DNA from: Chara braunii
Taxonomy: Eukaryota > Streptophyta > Charophyceae > Charales > Characeae
Direction of reading: 5' to 3'
Length of the DNA: 20,771 bases
NCBI GenBank assembly: GCA_003427395.1
Contig: BFEA01000031.1
Location: 4,390,017-4,410,787, forward strand
Shown: in pieces, positions 8,721 through 17,753 of the stretch
How the letters are laid out: every line of letters starts with the position of its first letter
How positions within the stretch are numbered: position 1 is the stretch's first letter
The notes under the pieces: model-generated
What the model was told of the DNA's origin: nothing
The model's input: the letters and a program-made list of their open reading frames with translations, nothing else
Database searches by the model: none
Translations under genes and position numbers: made by a program

Positions 8721-10020
8721 ACCTCGTCATTGAAACATGGTGCTGCTAACGTGACCTGATCGGACGACAGGATGTCTTTCATGGTCTGGGCTGCCTCTTC
8801 CCTATCCTCGGTCCAATCCATGGTGCCACCTTCCCTAATCATTGCGCGGATAGGTTCAGCTATCTTTGCAAATCCTTTGATGAAGATTCTCCAGAATCCG
8901 ACCACCTCTAGGAAGGCTCGTACTTCCGTCGTGGTGCGCAGGGGTGTCGACCACAAGGAGATTTTATCAGTCTTTGCTGGGTCGGGTCTCCTCCCGCAAG
9001 CTCCACAGCGAAATCCCAGTATGGTTACTTCCGGGACGGCCAGGATGCTCTTGGGTCCGCTTGCAGTAATATTGTAAACTAGGAACCGCTGGAGTAGGTC
9101 CTAATTATCCTACAGGTGGTCCCAAACAAACTTTCGTACGTTCGGCTCGACTTCTGTCTCATCCTTGTACCTTGCGCCTTTTACGGGATTATCATCTCTA
9201 TACGGGTCGCACTTTTCTGGAAACATATCCCCTGCGACGATGAGCATCCTCCTCTGCGCCTCTGCTACCGCATTTGTAAAACCCATAGGGGTCACTTGCA
9301 TCTGCAGCTGCCCTACGAAGGTGTGCATTGCGGTGTACGGTCTATCCCTCGCATCGAGTGGCAACTGATCATATCCTGAATACAGATCTATCAGGGAGTA
9401 AATGCTGCGCCCCGAATGAGATTCTGCCAACAAGTCGGTTCTATGGAAGCGAGCCTGCATCCCTAATTGTTACCGCACTGAGCTTCTGCAAGTCCTGGAT
9501 CCACCTGAGCGTCTTATTGGGTTTCCTGAACACGAACCAATTGTTCGCGTAGAAGGATGCGATGGGTTCAGCCACGAACGAATTTATCTTGGCTCTAAGC
9601 AGGTCGGTGACCTCCGCCGCTATCCCAAACTCATAGGCAGACCCTTTATCATTCCAGCACTCGTGCTCTACCGTATGGATCCTGACAGGGGGAACTAGTT
9701 TTGCATTCAGTCGTCCTTTCTGATGATCATTGAAAACGAAAGCTAAATGGAACTCCTGACACGCTTTTCTTATAAGTTGGGTTTTTTCCGCTGTTAGGAA
9801 CCCTTCCGCCCCTATCTTTATAGTATCTGCTATGTCATCTTGTATGCAATGACCTTCCGTTGCCCGTCTCTCCCTTATAACCCGTAGGATCTCCTCCTCT
9901 TTTTTCATGACCTCTTCCCTTGATGTTTCTACTAGGATCGAAACCGGCTTAGCCTTCTTCCCTACGGGTTTGTATTTTCGCACACTTCCTTCTGGGATCG
10001 TTCTCCTAAAAAATGAACGG
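8721..10020 (-). pseudogene. Reverse transcriptase domain of pol (two frames, two stops)
   Basis: The upstream segment (to 9441) has the approach motif RKYKPVGKKAKPVSI and the palm sequence NNWFVFRKPNKTLRWIQD. The frame then changes, consistent with one extra base near 9441-9450, and continues from 9460. There, IYSLIDLYSGYDQ carries the first catalytic Asp, GFTNAVAEAQRRM matches the usual phenylalanine-Gly-x-x-Asn-Ala block, and PYRDDNPV is the catalytic YxDD box near 9191-9202. YIDD or YADD would be usual; Arg at the second position is odd. Two TAG codons at 9110-9112 and 9101-9103 follow. Translation then continues in frame through GPKSILAVPEVTILGF and RAFLEVVGFWRIFIKG, the fingers-to-connection region of Gypsy RTs. 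The plus-strand frames over this region are shadows. Confidence 0.92.
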
Positions 10021-10021
10021 T

Positions 10022-10348
10022 CTAAATTGGCCTTGCCACTTTCGTGACACGGGGCTGGACACTGACTACCTTCCCATTAAGACAATAGCCCTTCTGGATT
10101 TCTTCCTCAAACTTTGCAAGTGCTGTCGGATCTACGCCAACTTTATGGTATCTAATGGTTTTGATGAGCTGCAGTAAGTCAGGAATCTCAAGCACTACTT
10201 CCGTCGTTTCCTTCCGTCCCTCATTTGGTTTGGGCAGGTTGGCGCCAAGTCCGATTTCCAATTTCTTTTCCGCCAGCATAACCCCCAGAAGCTCGTCCTC
10301 CGGCCTCCTCTTCTTCCCAGGCAGCCCCATCTTGATCCACTCCTTTTT
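10022..10348 (-). pseudogene. Pol segment between protease and reverse transcriptase
   Basis: This stretch is lysine/glutamate-rich (MGLPGKKRRPEDE, then LLQLIKTIRYHKVGVDP) in the frame one step (-1) from Gag-protease. It is entered across a run of five A on the coding strand at 10344-10348. One more A would join it to the protease frame. It ends in a TAG at 10022-10024, where the frame again needs a one-base change to reach the RT frame. No domain is recognised; similar spacers precede RT in long Gypsy polyproteins. Confidence 0.65.
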
Positions 10349-11049
10349 ACTAAAACTTCCTCAATCATGATCTCTACTCTCTCCCTCATACCTTTCATCC
10401 GTGTGAATGCGCCCTTCCGCGCACTCTCCTCGAATGTTGGTGACCAGGTCGTCAATTTGCCCTTCCGGGGGTCCCCTCCGGTCCCAAGGAGTCGGAGGAA
10501 TTCTCCACGACCAGTGACTGGGTCTTCTATGTCTACCATATAGGTGTCACCATGCAGGTGCATACCCATCATTTCTACGCTGGCGCGCCATAGCCTCTCG
10601 AGGATTATATCATGGTCCATCTCTTCCATGACGGTCATCCGCTGGAAAGACCAGATAGACTCCCGTACCCCTGCCCTGACCGCACACTTGGTGATATACC
10701 CTGCTAAGGAAATTTCCCCGCCAGCTCCTTGGATGCTCCCTGTTACTTCCTTGTTTACTGTGCACCATGTGATTGTTGCGAAATCCCGTTGTATAAGGGT
10801 AATTTCCGTGCCACCATCCACTAATGCATCGGTGTGGTGAGTTCCGACTTGGACTTTAAGTTTTCCTACAGGCAGTGCATGGAAGCTAAGGTTAGTGTCG
10901 GGCGGTGCTCTCATGACCTCGCCACTTTCTCGGTCCGGCAGGTTTAAACGGATATCGACAAAGGTTTTTTCCAGATCTTACAGGCCCCCTGAAATGATTT
11001 GGAGGTTAGAGACTCCTTGTGGCGCCTCGGCCTCCTCGGTTGCCTGTTC
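10349..11049 (-). pseudogene. Retroviral-type aspartic protease, continuous with Gag frame
   Basis: The protease would cut the Gag-Pol polyprotein. The active-site loop is TDALVDGGTEITLI (Asp codon near 10816-10818), with Gly where Ser or Thr usually follows the catalytic Asp. The second conserved block, DHDIILERLWRASV, matches the D-h-I-L-G-x-P-W block of retropepsin-like proteins, with Glu-Arg in place of the Gly. The frame is the same as Gag. A TAA at 10978-10980 separates it from the upstream sequence QGVSNLQIISGGL. The protein-like sequence ends near the A-run at 10344-10348; beyond that the frame carries Arg/Trp-rich shadow sequence. Confidence 0.82.
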
Positions 11050-13218
11050 CTATGGTTCCGGAGCTTCCTCTACCTCTACACGTTTACGCGTCAATAACTG
11101 TTTGAGGCCCTTGAGCAGTCTCGGGCTTGCCTGCAACATGGTCTGGAAGGATACAGACACCATGGTGCCCAAGAGTTTGCTCAGAGTATCGTCTAATTGG
11201 GGTAACGTCAGAATCAAGATCTGGTACCTGAACTTCTTCTTTGCTGTCGTGGCTTTATCTATCGGTTCCTCTTCCTTCGTTTTTCCATATACCTTCACCT
11301 GTTCCCTGACCTCAGCTTCCTGTTCTATACTAGTACTGACGACTTCTCCCATTACCGTATCTCGAACGAGTTTCCTTTCTGCTCCTGCTCGTCGAGTGAT
11401 GATGTTTACCCTGTCCTGCCCATTACCTTCCAGGATGAAATTGACATGCGGACCACGCCCTCTTGGTTGGTCCCAGGCAAGCTCGGCTACCGGTTCTACT
11501 TCTACGGCTGCTATGTCTAGATTGTTCAGGAGGATGACGGCACGTCGCATCCCTCCTGGCGAGTTCCAATTTATGCGCTCCCCCTGAGGTTCGAGAATTT
11601 CGTCCTTGAGGGACCTACTGCACCTTTGCCGCATAATGTCGTGGTTGAGTCTCGGGCAGGTTCGTACGAAATGTCCGATGATTGTGCAATACTTGCACTG
11701 TTCGTTGACCGGATCCCTCCTGGGGAAGCCCCGGTTTGCTACGGCTGTCGAGACCACGACCTCTTGGGGCAGGAGGGCGGGTCTAGACACATGTGTCTGC
11801 ATTACTAATAGCGCATTTTCCATTCTGTCCATCTTGCTGTCAACCCAGTGCACCCGCTCATGCAAACTCTCTATCCCCTTCTTGACGTTATCTCCCGTTT
11901 TCCCAGGCAGATCTATAACCTCTCCTTCCTTGAGCAGGGCTAGCGTCTCGGTCACCACTGTCTTTTCTGCCAGATCCGTTACGGTGCTAAGATCCACATC
12001 CCTTGTGTACTCGAACTTGCTGATCTGCTGGTATGCCGACAAAATCTTATCCTTATCGAACTCGGAAAACTGCCTGAGGAAGTATTTGCTCATTATGCGG
12101 TCCGTCACCCCGGGGATTCGCAAAGCCACTAGTGTAAACGCTCTCAGGAAATCGTTATAAGTCGCATAGTTTTTCCTTTAGACTGCTGGTAGTTCAACTT
12201 CCGTTGCCATTTTCTCTGCCTTCAGGTACTTTCTCATCATCTCGTTCCGTATCTCTTTCCAAGATCCACTAGTCGCGACGATGGCCATAATATCTCTCCC
12301 TAAGCTCAGCGATACGTGCTGCCCTAGGTGGTCCATCTTTTCCTCTTCCGTCCATTTCAGTAAGGCTGTCAGGTTCTCATAGTCTATCAGAAACTCCGTA
12401 ATGTTTGCCCCGTCGAACGTGAGTTTCTTCTTTGCATCTGCGAGGTACCCCTGGTTTTTGTTTAGTGCCCGGGTCAGGGTGGTGACTATCTTCTTGAGGC
12501 CACCTTCGGAGCTACCCCCTTCCCCAACTGCACTAGTCCCTTCTCCCTCCTTGCTTTCCCTTTGCTTGTCTCCAGTTTTCGACGTTCCTTCCGGGTCGAA
12601 CCAACCTAGCACCCTTTCCCTAAGGCTCCAGAGTCCATCACCCACCCCCGTTACTTTCGCCGTGGCGGACAATCCGCTAGCGCCGCTGTCGATAGCAGGT
12701 GGAGTCATAGCGTTTTCTATCCCTTCCGCCGGGGAATCGTCCTTGTTCTTCCCCTTCTTACTAGGTGTTCCCCTGTGACTATTATCCTTCCCTTCATACC
12801 TGGCCTCGCCCTGACCGGTGCCGCGTTTCTCACGTGGCCTTGTACCCTATGGATCCTCTTCATCCCTGGCCATCATCTGCTCAATAAGCCTTGCCTTAAA
12901 TTCTGCAGTCCGTTTTTCTCTCTCTGCCAGTTTACGGCGGGTGTCCGAGACTTTCGTCTTTTTAGGGGTGGTTCCTGCTGAGTTCCGATGGCTTGTTTTT
13001 GCATCGTTTCCCCCTTTCCTGTTTTCCTGAGGCCCCCTTTTGCTACCCCCAGCTTTCCCGAAACTTTCTCCTGTTGAAATGTCATTTCCATCTTCTCGGG
13101 TTCCTTCCGTTTTGGCTGACTCTCGATCCTTCACTTATCCTTCGTTCCGTTCCTCGCCCCTATTCGTACCCTGGCTCCCCCTGCTCTGCTGGTCATCGAT
13201 CTCTTCTTCTGTCGCCAT
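11050..13218 (-). pseudogene. Gag (capsid/nucleocapsid) with CCHC zinc knuckle, four internal stops
   Basis: Gag packages element RNA into particles. The frame starts at an ATG at 13218 (MATEEEIDDQQ) and stays in phase to 11050, interrupted by TAA at 13135-13137, TAG at 12847-12849 and TAA at 12178-12180, and ending in TAG at 11050-11052. In-phase translation also continues past that last stop into the protease. The first 150 codons are highly charged and low in hydrophobics. The capsid-like part includes FLIDYENLTALLKWTEEEK and, after the third stop, RAFTLVALRIPGVTDRIM. The zinc knuckle CKYCTIIGHFVRTC (CX2CX4HX4C) lies at 11656-11697. A conserved-looking block (NWNSPGGMRRAVILLNN) follows. 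Apparent starts at 13134 and 12129 are GTG codons inside the frame, so I do not treat them as real. Confidence 0.88.
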
Positions 13219-13594
13219 CCTTCTTACCTAGCCTGCACATGGAAACATTTTTTTTGCGAAAAATGGCCGGTTGTTCATAACTGCCCTAGTCCCAGCCCTA
13301 AAGTCCGCTTATTCCCATGTTTTGCGTCTTACATTAGTCAGTACGACTCTTCTGACTTTTTTTTTCTCCCGGGGCGTCCTTCAGGTTTTCTTCTACCGGG
13401 GCCTTGCTGCCGCTACTTGGCATTTCTTTACTGTCGTGCTTAGATTCTTAGGGTGGTGCCTGAGCCCAGTGGCTTTCCTATAAGCCGCATCATTGGTTCA
13501 GTCGGAACTCCAACCACTGCCCCTCTTTGCTGATAGCTGCCTACTTATCTTAGTACCCCTCCTTTATTTCCCTACCTCTCCCTGACGTGTTTTC
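13219..13594. other. Spacer between the paralog array and Gag; no gene seen
   Basis: This would be the Gag leader if transcription starts upstream. On the plus strand it includes runs of eight and nine T and no long frame with a motif. I looked for a primer-binding site complementary to a tRNA 3' end (for example TGGTATCAGAGC on the minus strand) and saw none. If an LTR lies here it is too short or too diverged for me to recognise. Confidence 0.4.
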
Positions 13595-14373
13595 TCATGC
13601 TGGTCCCTCAGGCCCGTCCTGCTCCTCTGGTTCCTCGAACAGGTCAGCCAACCCCGCAAGGTAGTTTTCTCCCATCTCTATTTCCCGAATAATTATTGGT
13701 TCGTACTCTTCGAACGGCGGGTGGGGCAATCCGAATATCAAGATCTCCAGTAATTCGAGTAGTTCCCAGGCCTGGTTTCCCTAGAACGGCCCATGTCTGA
13801 CCAACACGTCGTAGAACATGCCTGTTGTTTGTGGCCGGAAGAGGTGGATCCAGACCAGGGTCGAGTCCACCAAATCCCTTGCCCTCTTGAGGCTGCTGAA
13901 TACCAGGTCTACCATGAAGCGAGGTACTCGACACCTTTGCCCGGTCATTGGGGCCTTAAACTCTCGCCAACCTCCTACCTCCACCCGAGTCCTTAACCCC
14001 ACATTCCTTCTCCCTTGCACTTCCTGGCCTACCCGGTTTAGTACCCTAGTAGCCCTCTGGAAGATTGGCAACAACCCATGCCCTAGTGCCGATTCCGTCC
14101 CTAACATGTGTCACCCGAGCTCTGGCAGGTATACGGTCCCCGTCACCCTAAGATCGGTGTGCAGATCGTCCCCCGGTCCCCTGTAAATTCTCATACCATC
14201 CCACAAACATTCCACCATCATGAACGTCTGACCAGGGTCACGGTTCTCCATTCGGTATCCAATCCTTGAATCACGTAGCTTGCTGGGAGCGACACCTCCC
14301 ATCCACCTCCGTTTTCCGTGGGTGGCCGCGGGTGCATGGGTCGTCGCGGCATCCGGGCGCGTCTCATCGCCAT
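13595..14373 (-). pseudogene. Tandem paralog IV, unknown family (broken)
   Basis: The nearest array member to Gag. A likely start is the ATG at 14373 (MAMRRARMPRRP), echoing the MARRR start of copy III. The early part (GGGWEVSLPASYVIQG) is one frame off the rest, so an indel lies near 14240. From there LWDGMRIYRG and DLRVTGTVYLPELG align with the first domain of copies I and II. A TGA at 14111-14113 interrupts, then VEVGGWREFKAPMTGQRCRV, PRFMVDLVF and HGPF follow. A TAG at 13781-13783 sits inside the GPF-x-G motif. In-frame translation continues (GNQAWELLELL, IIIREIEMGENYLAGLADLF) to a TGA at 13595-13597. Length without breaks is about 259 codons. Function unknown. Confidence 0.72.
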
Positions 14374-14522
14374 TTCCGACTTAGAAGTCCCCTGCACAAT
14401 TTTAAACAGCACGCGAGTTTACTTATTCCACTTGGTCTTCAATTTTCCGCCCGAACAACTCCCCGATCCCTAGTCCGATGCTTCCTTTCCCCTTCTATTT
14501 CTTTCCCCTCTCTTTGACCCTA
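14374..14522. other. Intergenic spacer between paralogs III and IV
   Basis: This 149-bp spacer separates the stop of copy III from the likely start of copy IV in minus-strand sense. It is T/C-rich on plus and shows no internal repeat with the other two spacers that I can see. Confidence 0.5.
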
Positions 14523-15298
14523 TTACCGACTTGTTCCCTCCTCCATCTGCTCATACAATCGGTACAGATCATCTACGTACGTCATCCCTTGGTTTATTTC
14601 CCGCCGGACGACACCCCACAGGACCTCACTTCCCACGACCGGAACCCTTGGCCTGGTACTAAACACAACACGCAGGATGCGAAACACCTCGTACTTCTGC
14701 TCTCCGCTAAACGGCCCCATTTCTAAGAAGGCCCGATAGTATTCTTGATGTACCATCGCATCTTCATATGTCAGGCTTGCGAGGTCGGTTACTGCTTGTC
14801 TAACAAGTTCCAAACCACCCAGCTTTTCTAGCAGGAAAGGCGGCAACCTCATTCATACATTTTCACTAGGCAATTCAAAATTTCCGACCGTGGCTACCCT
14901 AAGGTCCGCCGTTACATCATCAACCCTCGGATCCGCGAACTCAAACCCCACTCGCCACACTAACTGCCACGCCCCCTCAAACATGCTCAACGGGTCTTCT
15001 CCAGATGCCAACCGAACTCTGAACTCCCTCCACCCGTTTTCTGACACACATACAACCGCCCCTCCGCACGCACATGCCCCCGTGGGTCCGGTTTCCATTC
15101 CCTATTCTCAGTCGCATGCCTTTTAACTTTCGTCACCAAATAAACCATATTTTCCGCAAGCTCGATCCCGACCCAATCCGCCACCTGGTGCCATTCTTCG
15201 CCTGTTGCCGACAAGTTAACCTCTATCCCACCCGGTACTTCCCTAGGCGGTTCAATGCCCAAGGGGCGCTCCTCAAGGAACGTCCTTCTTCGCGCCAT
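14523..15298 (-). pseudogene. Tandem paralog III, unknown family (one frameshift, one stop)
   Basis: Starts at an ATG at 15298 (MARRRTFLEERPLG). The first domain includes EEWHQVADWVGIEL and ends PRGHVRAEGRLYVCQ, matching RGTVKARGWIYLSQ of copy I. Near 15030-15060 the frame shifts; the continuation (SENGWREFRVRLASGEDPLS, EGAWQLVWRVGFEF) aligns with the middle of copy I (GLVLGTAPDQLFRQAEREVV). A TGA at 14853-14855 lies directly before MRLPPFLLEKLGGLELV, the counterpart of MRCVLPPFLVDAVFG. The last 109 codons (14852-14523) are open and include EMGPFSGEQKYEVFRIL and RREINQGMTYVDDLYRLYEQ. The ATG after the TGA could serve as a new start for the C-terminal domain alone, but decay is simpler. Confidence 0.75.
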
Positions 15299-15420
15299 CG
15301 CACACTCGTCTTTGATCTCCCGACTCCCGAACTGCGCTGAACCCTACAATGGTCAGACATCCCATCCCCTTATCTTAGCAATTTTTTCCATGTTTGCCTA
15401 GCCCCACGGCTTTCCAGCGC
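15299..15420. other. Intergenic spacer between paralogs II and III
   Basis: This 122-bp spacer is similar in length to the spacer between I and II (about 124 bp). The regular spacing supports origin of the array by tandem duplication of a unit of roughly 0.8-0.9 kb. Confidence 0.5.
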
Positions 15421-16101
15421 TTAGTCGAACCACAATACCTCGAACAGTTTGAACACATCATCTACATAACAAGGTGTTGCTTCTACCTCACGGCGGATTA
15501 TGGCCTCCCTAGTTTCCGGGGCCTCCTCCTGCCGGTCATTCCTTTCAATATCCAAAATGATAAGGACCTCCCAGGCTCTATCGCCGTGGAAGGGCCCGAA
15601 TTTCAAGGACGTCCAAAAAAATTCCTCTGCCAGCCATGCGCAGTCCATGTGTATTCGTTCCATCGTGTCGGCTACCTCTGTCACGTGATCAAAGCCCCCA
15701 AACCAGTCCGCCACAAACTCGGGCACCCAGGTCTTGGTTCGGGTGCCACGCGGTTTAAATTCCTTCCACTCTCCCATCACGACTCTACTGCTAACCGTAT
15801 CCCAACCCTGGTTGGCGGACTTTTCCCCTGCCTGCTGAGCCCTTGCCTCAGCGTCCCCTAGAAGCCACATCGGGTTCTGTCCTACCGCGAGCGTCGTGTA
15901 GAACAGGTGCCAACCTTACTCCGAGAGAACGACCGTCCCAACCGATTCCACCCTACCTTCCGCAATCTCCTCCCATCCTTCCTCTTCCCTCAACGGGTTC
16001 CAAGCACGTTCTATCCATAGATACGACAATTCCGGCACAATTTCATACCCCCACCAGTCACATGTGGTCCCCTTCCATTCATTACTCGGTGGTATAGACA
16101 T
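15421..16101 (-). pseudogene. Tandem paralog II, unknown family (one internal stop)
   Basis: From an ATG at 16101 (MSIPPSNEWKGTTCDWWGYE) one frame runs to a TAA at 15421, interrupted only by a TAA at 15916-15918, for 226 codons in all. The first domain has ELSYLWIERAW and GRVESVGTVVLSE, aligning with DAFLWIETIW and ARGWIYLSQ of copy I. After the stop come LFYTTLAVGQNPMWLLGDAE, VMGEWKEFKPRG, VPEFVADWFGG, KFGPFHGDRAWEVLIILDIE and IIRREVEATPCYVDDVFKLF. The N-terminus is about 40 residues shorter than copy I, and an upstream in-frame TGA prevents extension. It lacks the acidic tail of copy I. Confidence 0.75.
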
Positions 16102-16225
16102 TTTTACTCCCCTCCTGGCTCGCTTTGGTTCCCACGTGCAGTCTCATAGCTCGAGTTCCCGGACCATCGCTCCCTGCCTGTACATAGTCGACAACCCGTT
16201 TCCCAGGTAAGTCCCTTCATCCTTT

Positions 16226-17038
16226 TCAAAAGTCATAGTCCTCTATCTCGTCCCCATCCTCATCATCACTGAAATCCCCCTCCTCCTCCAAGAACAGCTC
16301 TTTCACCCCTTCTAAGAAGGTTTCTCCCGCCGCCACATTCTGGTAAACTATCTGCCAATGTACTGGGCCGGAAACAAAGATTTCGTCTGCGCTGAGGAGG
16401 TTTAACACCTCAGCTAATTCTTCCGCCCAGTTTCCTTCGAACGGCCCCGCTTCCACCGACAGTTTAAAGAAGTCCTGCCTAGCACCTTGGTACAACTTCA
16501 GGCGCGTAATCGACCGGCATATCCGCTCCAATCCACCCCTGGTCCCAAAGACTGCATCCACCAGAAACGGGGGTAGCACGCATCTCATTGTCCTAAGGGG
16601 GCGTCTCATATTTTTCCGGTCCCCGAGTTCCACTCGCACCTCCATCCTCTCCATCTCCATTTCTGCCCGCTGACATGCTGCCCATACCACTTCCCGTTCC
16701 GCTTGCCTAAACAGCTGATCTGGTGCCGTGCCCAATACTAGTCCCACTACCATTGCGTTTTCTATTTCTTGAGATAGGTAGATCCATCCTCGAGCTTTCA
16801 CTGTTCCCCGGAATTCTAGGTCCATCAAGCTAGGTGAGAGTCTTGTCAGGCTGACCTTAGTCCAGATTGTCTCTATCCAGAGGAACGCGTCCTTCTTGTT
16901 CAGCATCACGGTTTCATAGGCTGGTTCTAGGTCGGTCCACGTCCCTTCTTCCAGGAGAACATCAGATACCCCATCCCTTACCTCTATAGGCATTTCCGGA
17001 CCACTAGAGTAGACAGGAGGCAACAACCATCGCGCCAT
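16226..17038 (-). CDS. Tandem paralog I, unknown family, intact ORF of 270 aa
   Basis: I do not recognise this protein. I choose the ATG at 17038 (MARWLLPPVYSS) over the GTG ten codons upstream because copy III starts MARRR at the same point. Blocks shared with the three downstream paralogs, in order: a Trp/Leu-rich first domain (residues about 35-85; AFLWIETIWTKVSL, ARGWIYLSQ), a probably helical middle (about 90-140; TAPDQLFRQAEREVVWAACQ), LPPFLVDAVFG near 165, AGPFEGNWAEELAEVLNLL near 200, and GETFLEGVKELFLEEE near 245. The end is strongly acidic (FSDDEDGDEIEDYDF), unlike the other copies. No signal peptide, membrane segment or catalytic motif is evident. It is the only member with no stop or frameshift. 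Whether it is a host gene or part of a large retroelement is unresolved. Confidence 0.72.
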   Translation of the reverse strand: MARWLLPPVYSSGPEMPIEVRDGVSDVLLEEGTWTDLEPAYETVMLNKKDAFLWIETIWTKVSLTRLSPSLMDLEFRGTVKARGWIYLSQEIENAMVVGLVLGTAPDQLFRQAEREVVWAACQRAEMEMERMEVRVELGDRKNMRRPLRTMRCVLPPFLVDAVFGTRGGLERICRSITRLKLYQGARQDFFKLSVEAGPFEGNWAEELAEVLNLLSADEIFVSGPVHWQIVYQNVAAGETFLEGVKELFLEEEGDFSDDEDGDEIEDYDF

Positions 17039-17733
17039 CTTGTCTCCCGGCGCTTGTCCTGTTTCCACATGAGAGCACTACACGACCCCTCATGGTCAGA
17101 TGGTTTTCTTCCCTTTTCTAGATGAGAGTTGTTTTCAGACCCCTCATCCGGGTCTCCCTAACTTTTCTTATCCATTTCCCATGTGCCATTGCCCTACCAT
17201 AGCCCCAATCGATTACCAGTGGCCCGCATTCCTTTTTCTTGGTTCCACTTTCTTCCAACTCCTATGCAGCCTCTTCCTCATGTTCTCTCAGTCGTGCAGA
17301 CTTAGGCAGGGGTTGAGAATAGACTAGAAACTTAGTTCCCCTTCCAACATTCATCAGGCAATTTTACTGAGGGAGGCACAAAAAGCAAAACTCAGGCAAA
17401 CGTCGCACACAGATCGGTCATCTCCTCACCGGCCTTCTCCCCGGAAATGGTTTCTCCACTGTTACTATTGGCAGGGTTTTATCCCATACCTCAAGCACAG
17501 CTTAACCGTCGTGAGCGCGGTACCCAGACTCCAGTGGGGGGTCGCCCTCACCTTCTTGCCCAGAATACCCCATCCCGACTTGCCGCTCGTGTACCCACCG
17601 TTAATATCGGGAATCACCCCGCACATCTTGGTAGGGTCATTGGAGCCAGCCGTCCAGGCATTCACTTCCATCGGTCCGTGCTCCCTCCGCCAGTCCACAG
17701 GCTAGGCCCCACCTGAGGAACGTTTCACACCCC
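17039..17733. other. Upstream flank of the paralog array; no gene seen
   Basis: In minus-strand sense this is the leader and promoter side of paralog I. Short frames exist on both strands (for example 17465-17698 minus, 17447-17716 plus), but they share nothing with the array family and have no motifs. I see no fifth paralog copy here. Confidence 0.4.
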
Positions 17734-17753
17734 GCCCGACAGATCAATCGGGC
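17734..17753. repeat. Short inverted repeat (GCCCGA / TCGGGC)
   Basis: A 6-bp perfect stem with an 8-base loop, in a GC-rich stretch. It is listed because it is the first of several hairpins between 17.7 and 18.8 kb. Confidence 0.5.

Larger units (their letters stand above)
5562..13218 (-). mobile_element. Decayed Ty3/Gypsy-type LTR retrotransposon, internal region
   Basis: Read on the minus strand the order is Gag with a CCHC zinc knuckle, aspartic protease, reverse transcriptase, RNase H, integrase, then an extra ORF. Integrase after RNase H is the Ty3/Gypsy (Metaviridae) order, not Ty1/Copia. Gag and protease share one frame (codon starts divisible by 3). Most of pol from 9460 to 6647 shares another. 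I count ten in-frame stops between 13218 and 6647 (TAA three times, TAG six, TGA one) and about three frame changes, near 10345, 10035 and 9445. The copy cannot make a full polyprotein. No LTR pair, primer-binding site or target duplication was identified, so the outer limits are unknown. The assignment to superfamily is firm. Resemblance to Chara braunii elements is from memory only. Confidence 0.93.

Noticed and set aside
12847-13134. Separate small gene starting at 13134
   Set aside because: The apparent start is a GTG inside the Gag frame; translation in phase continues both upstream to an ATG at 13218 and downstream past the TAG.
6647-13218. Alternative genetic code with TAA and TAG read as Gln, as in some green algae and ciliates
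   Set aside because: Many stops fit Gln, but the stop at 7685 fits Trp, a TGA interrupts at 7208, and at least three frame changes are present. TGA also interrupts two of the paralogs. Decay explains all of it.
3063-17217. LTR pair suggested by short shared words (CAATCGATTAC near 3063 and 17207; ATAGACTAGA near 3763 and 17322)
   Set aside because: The matches are only 10-11 bases with unrelated flanks and no TG...CA ends, so chance is the better explanation.
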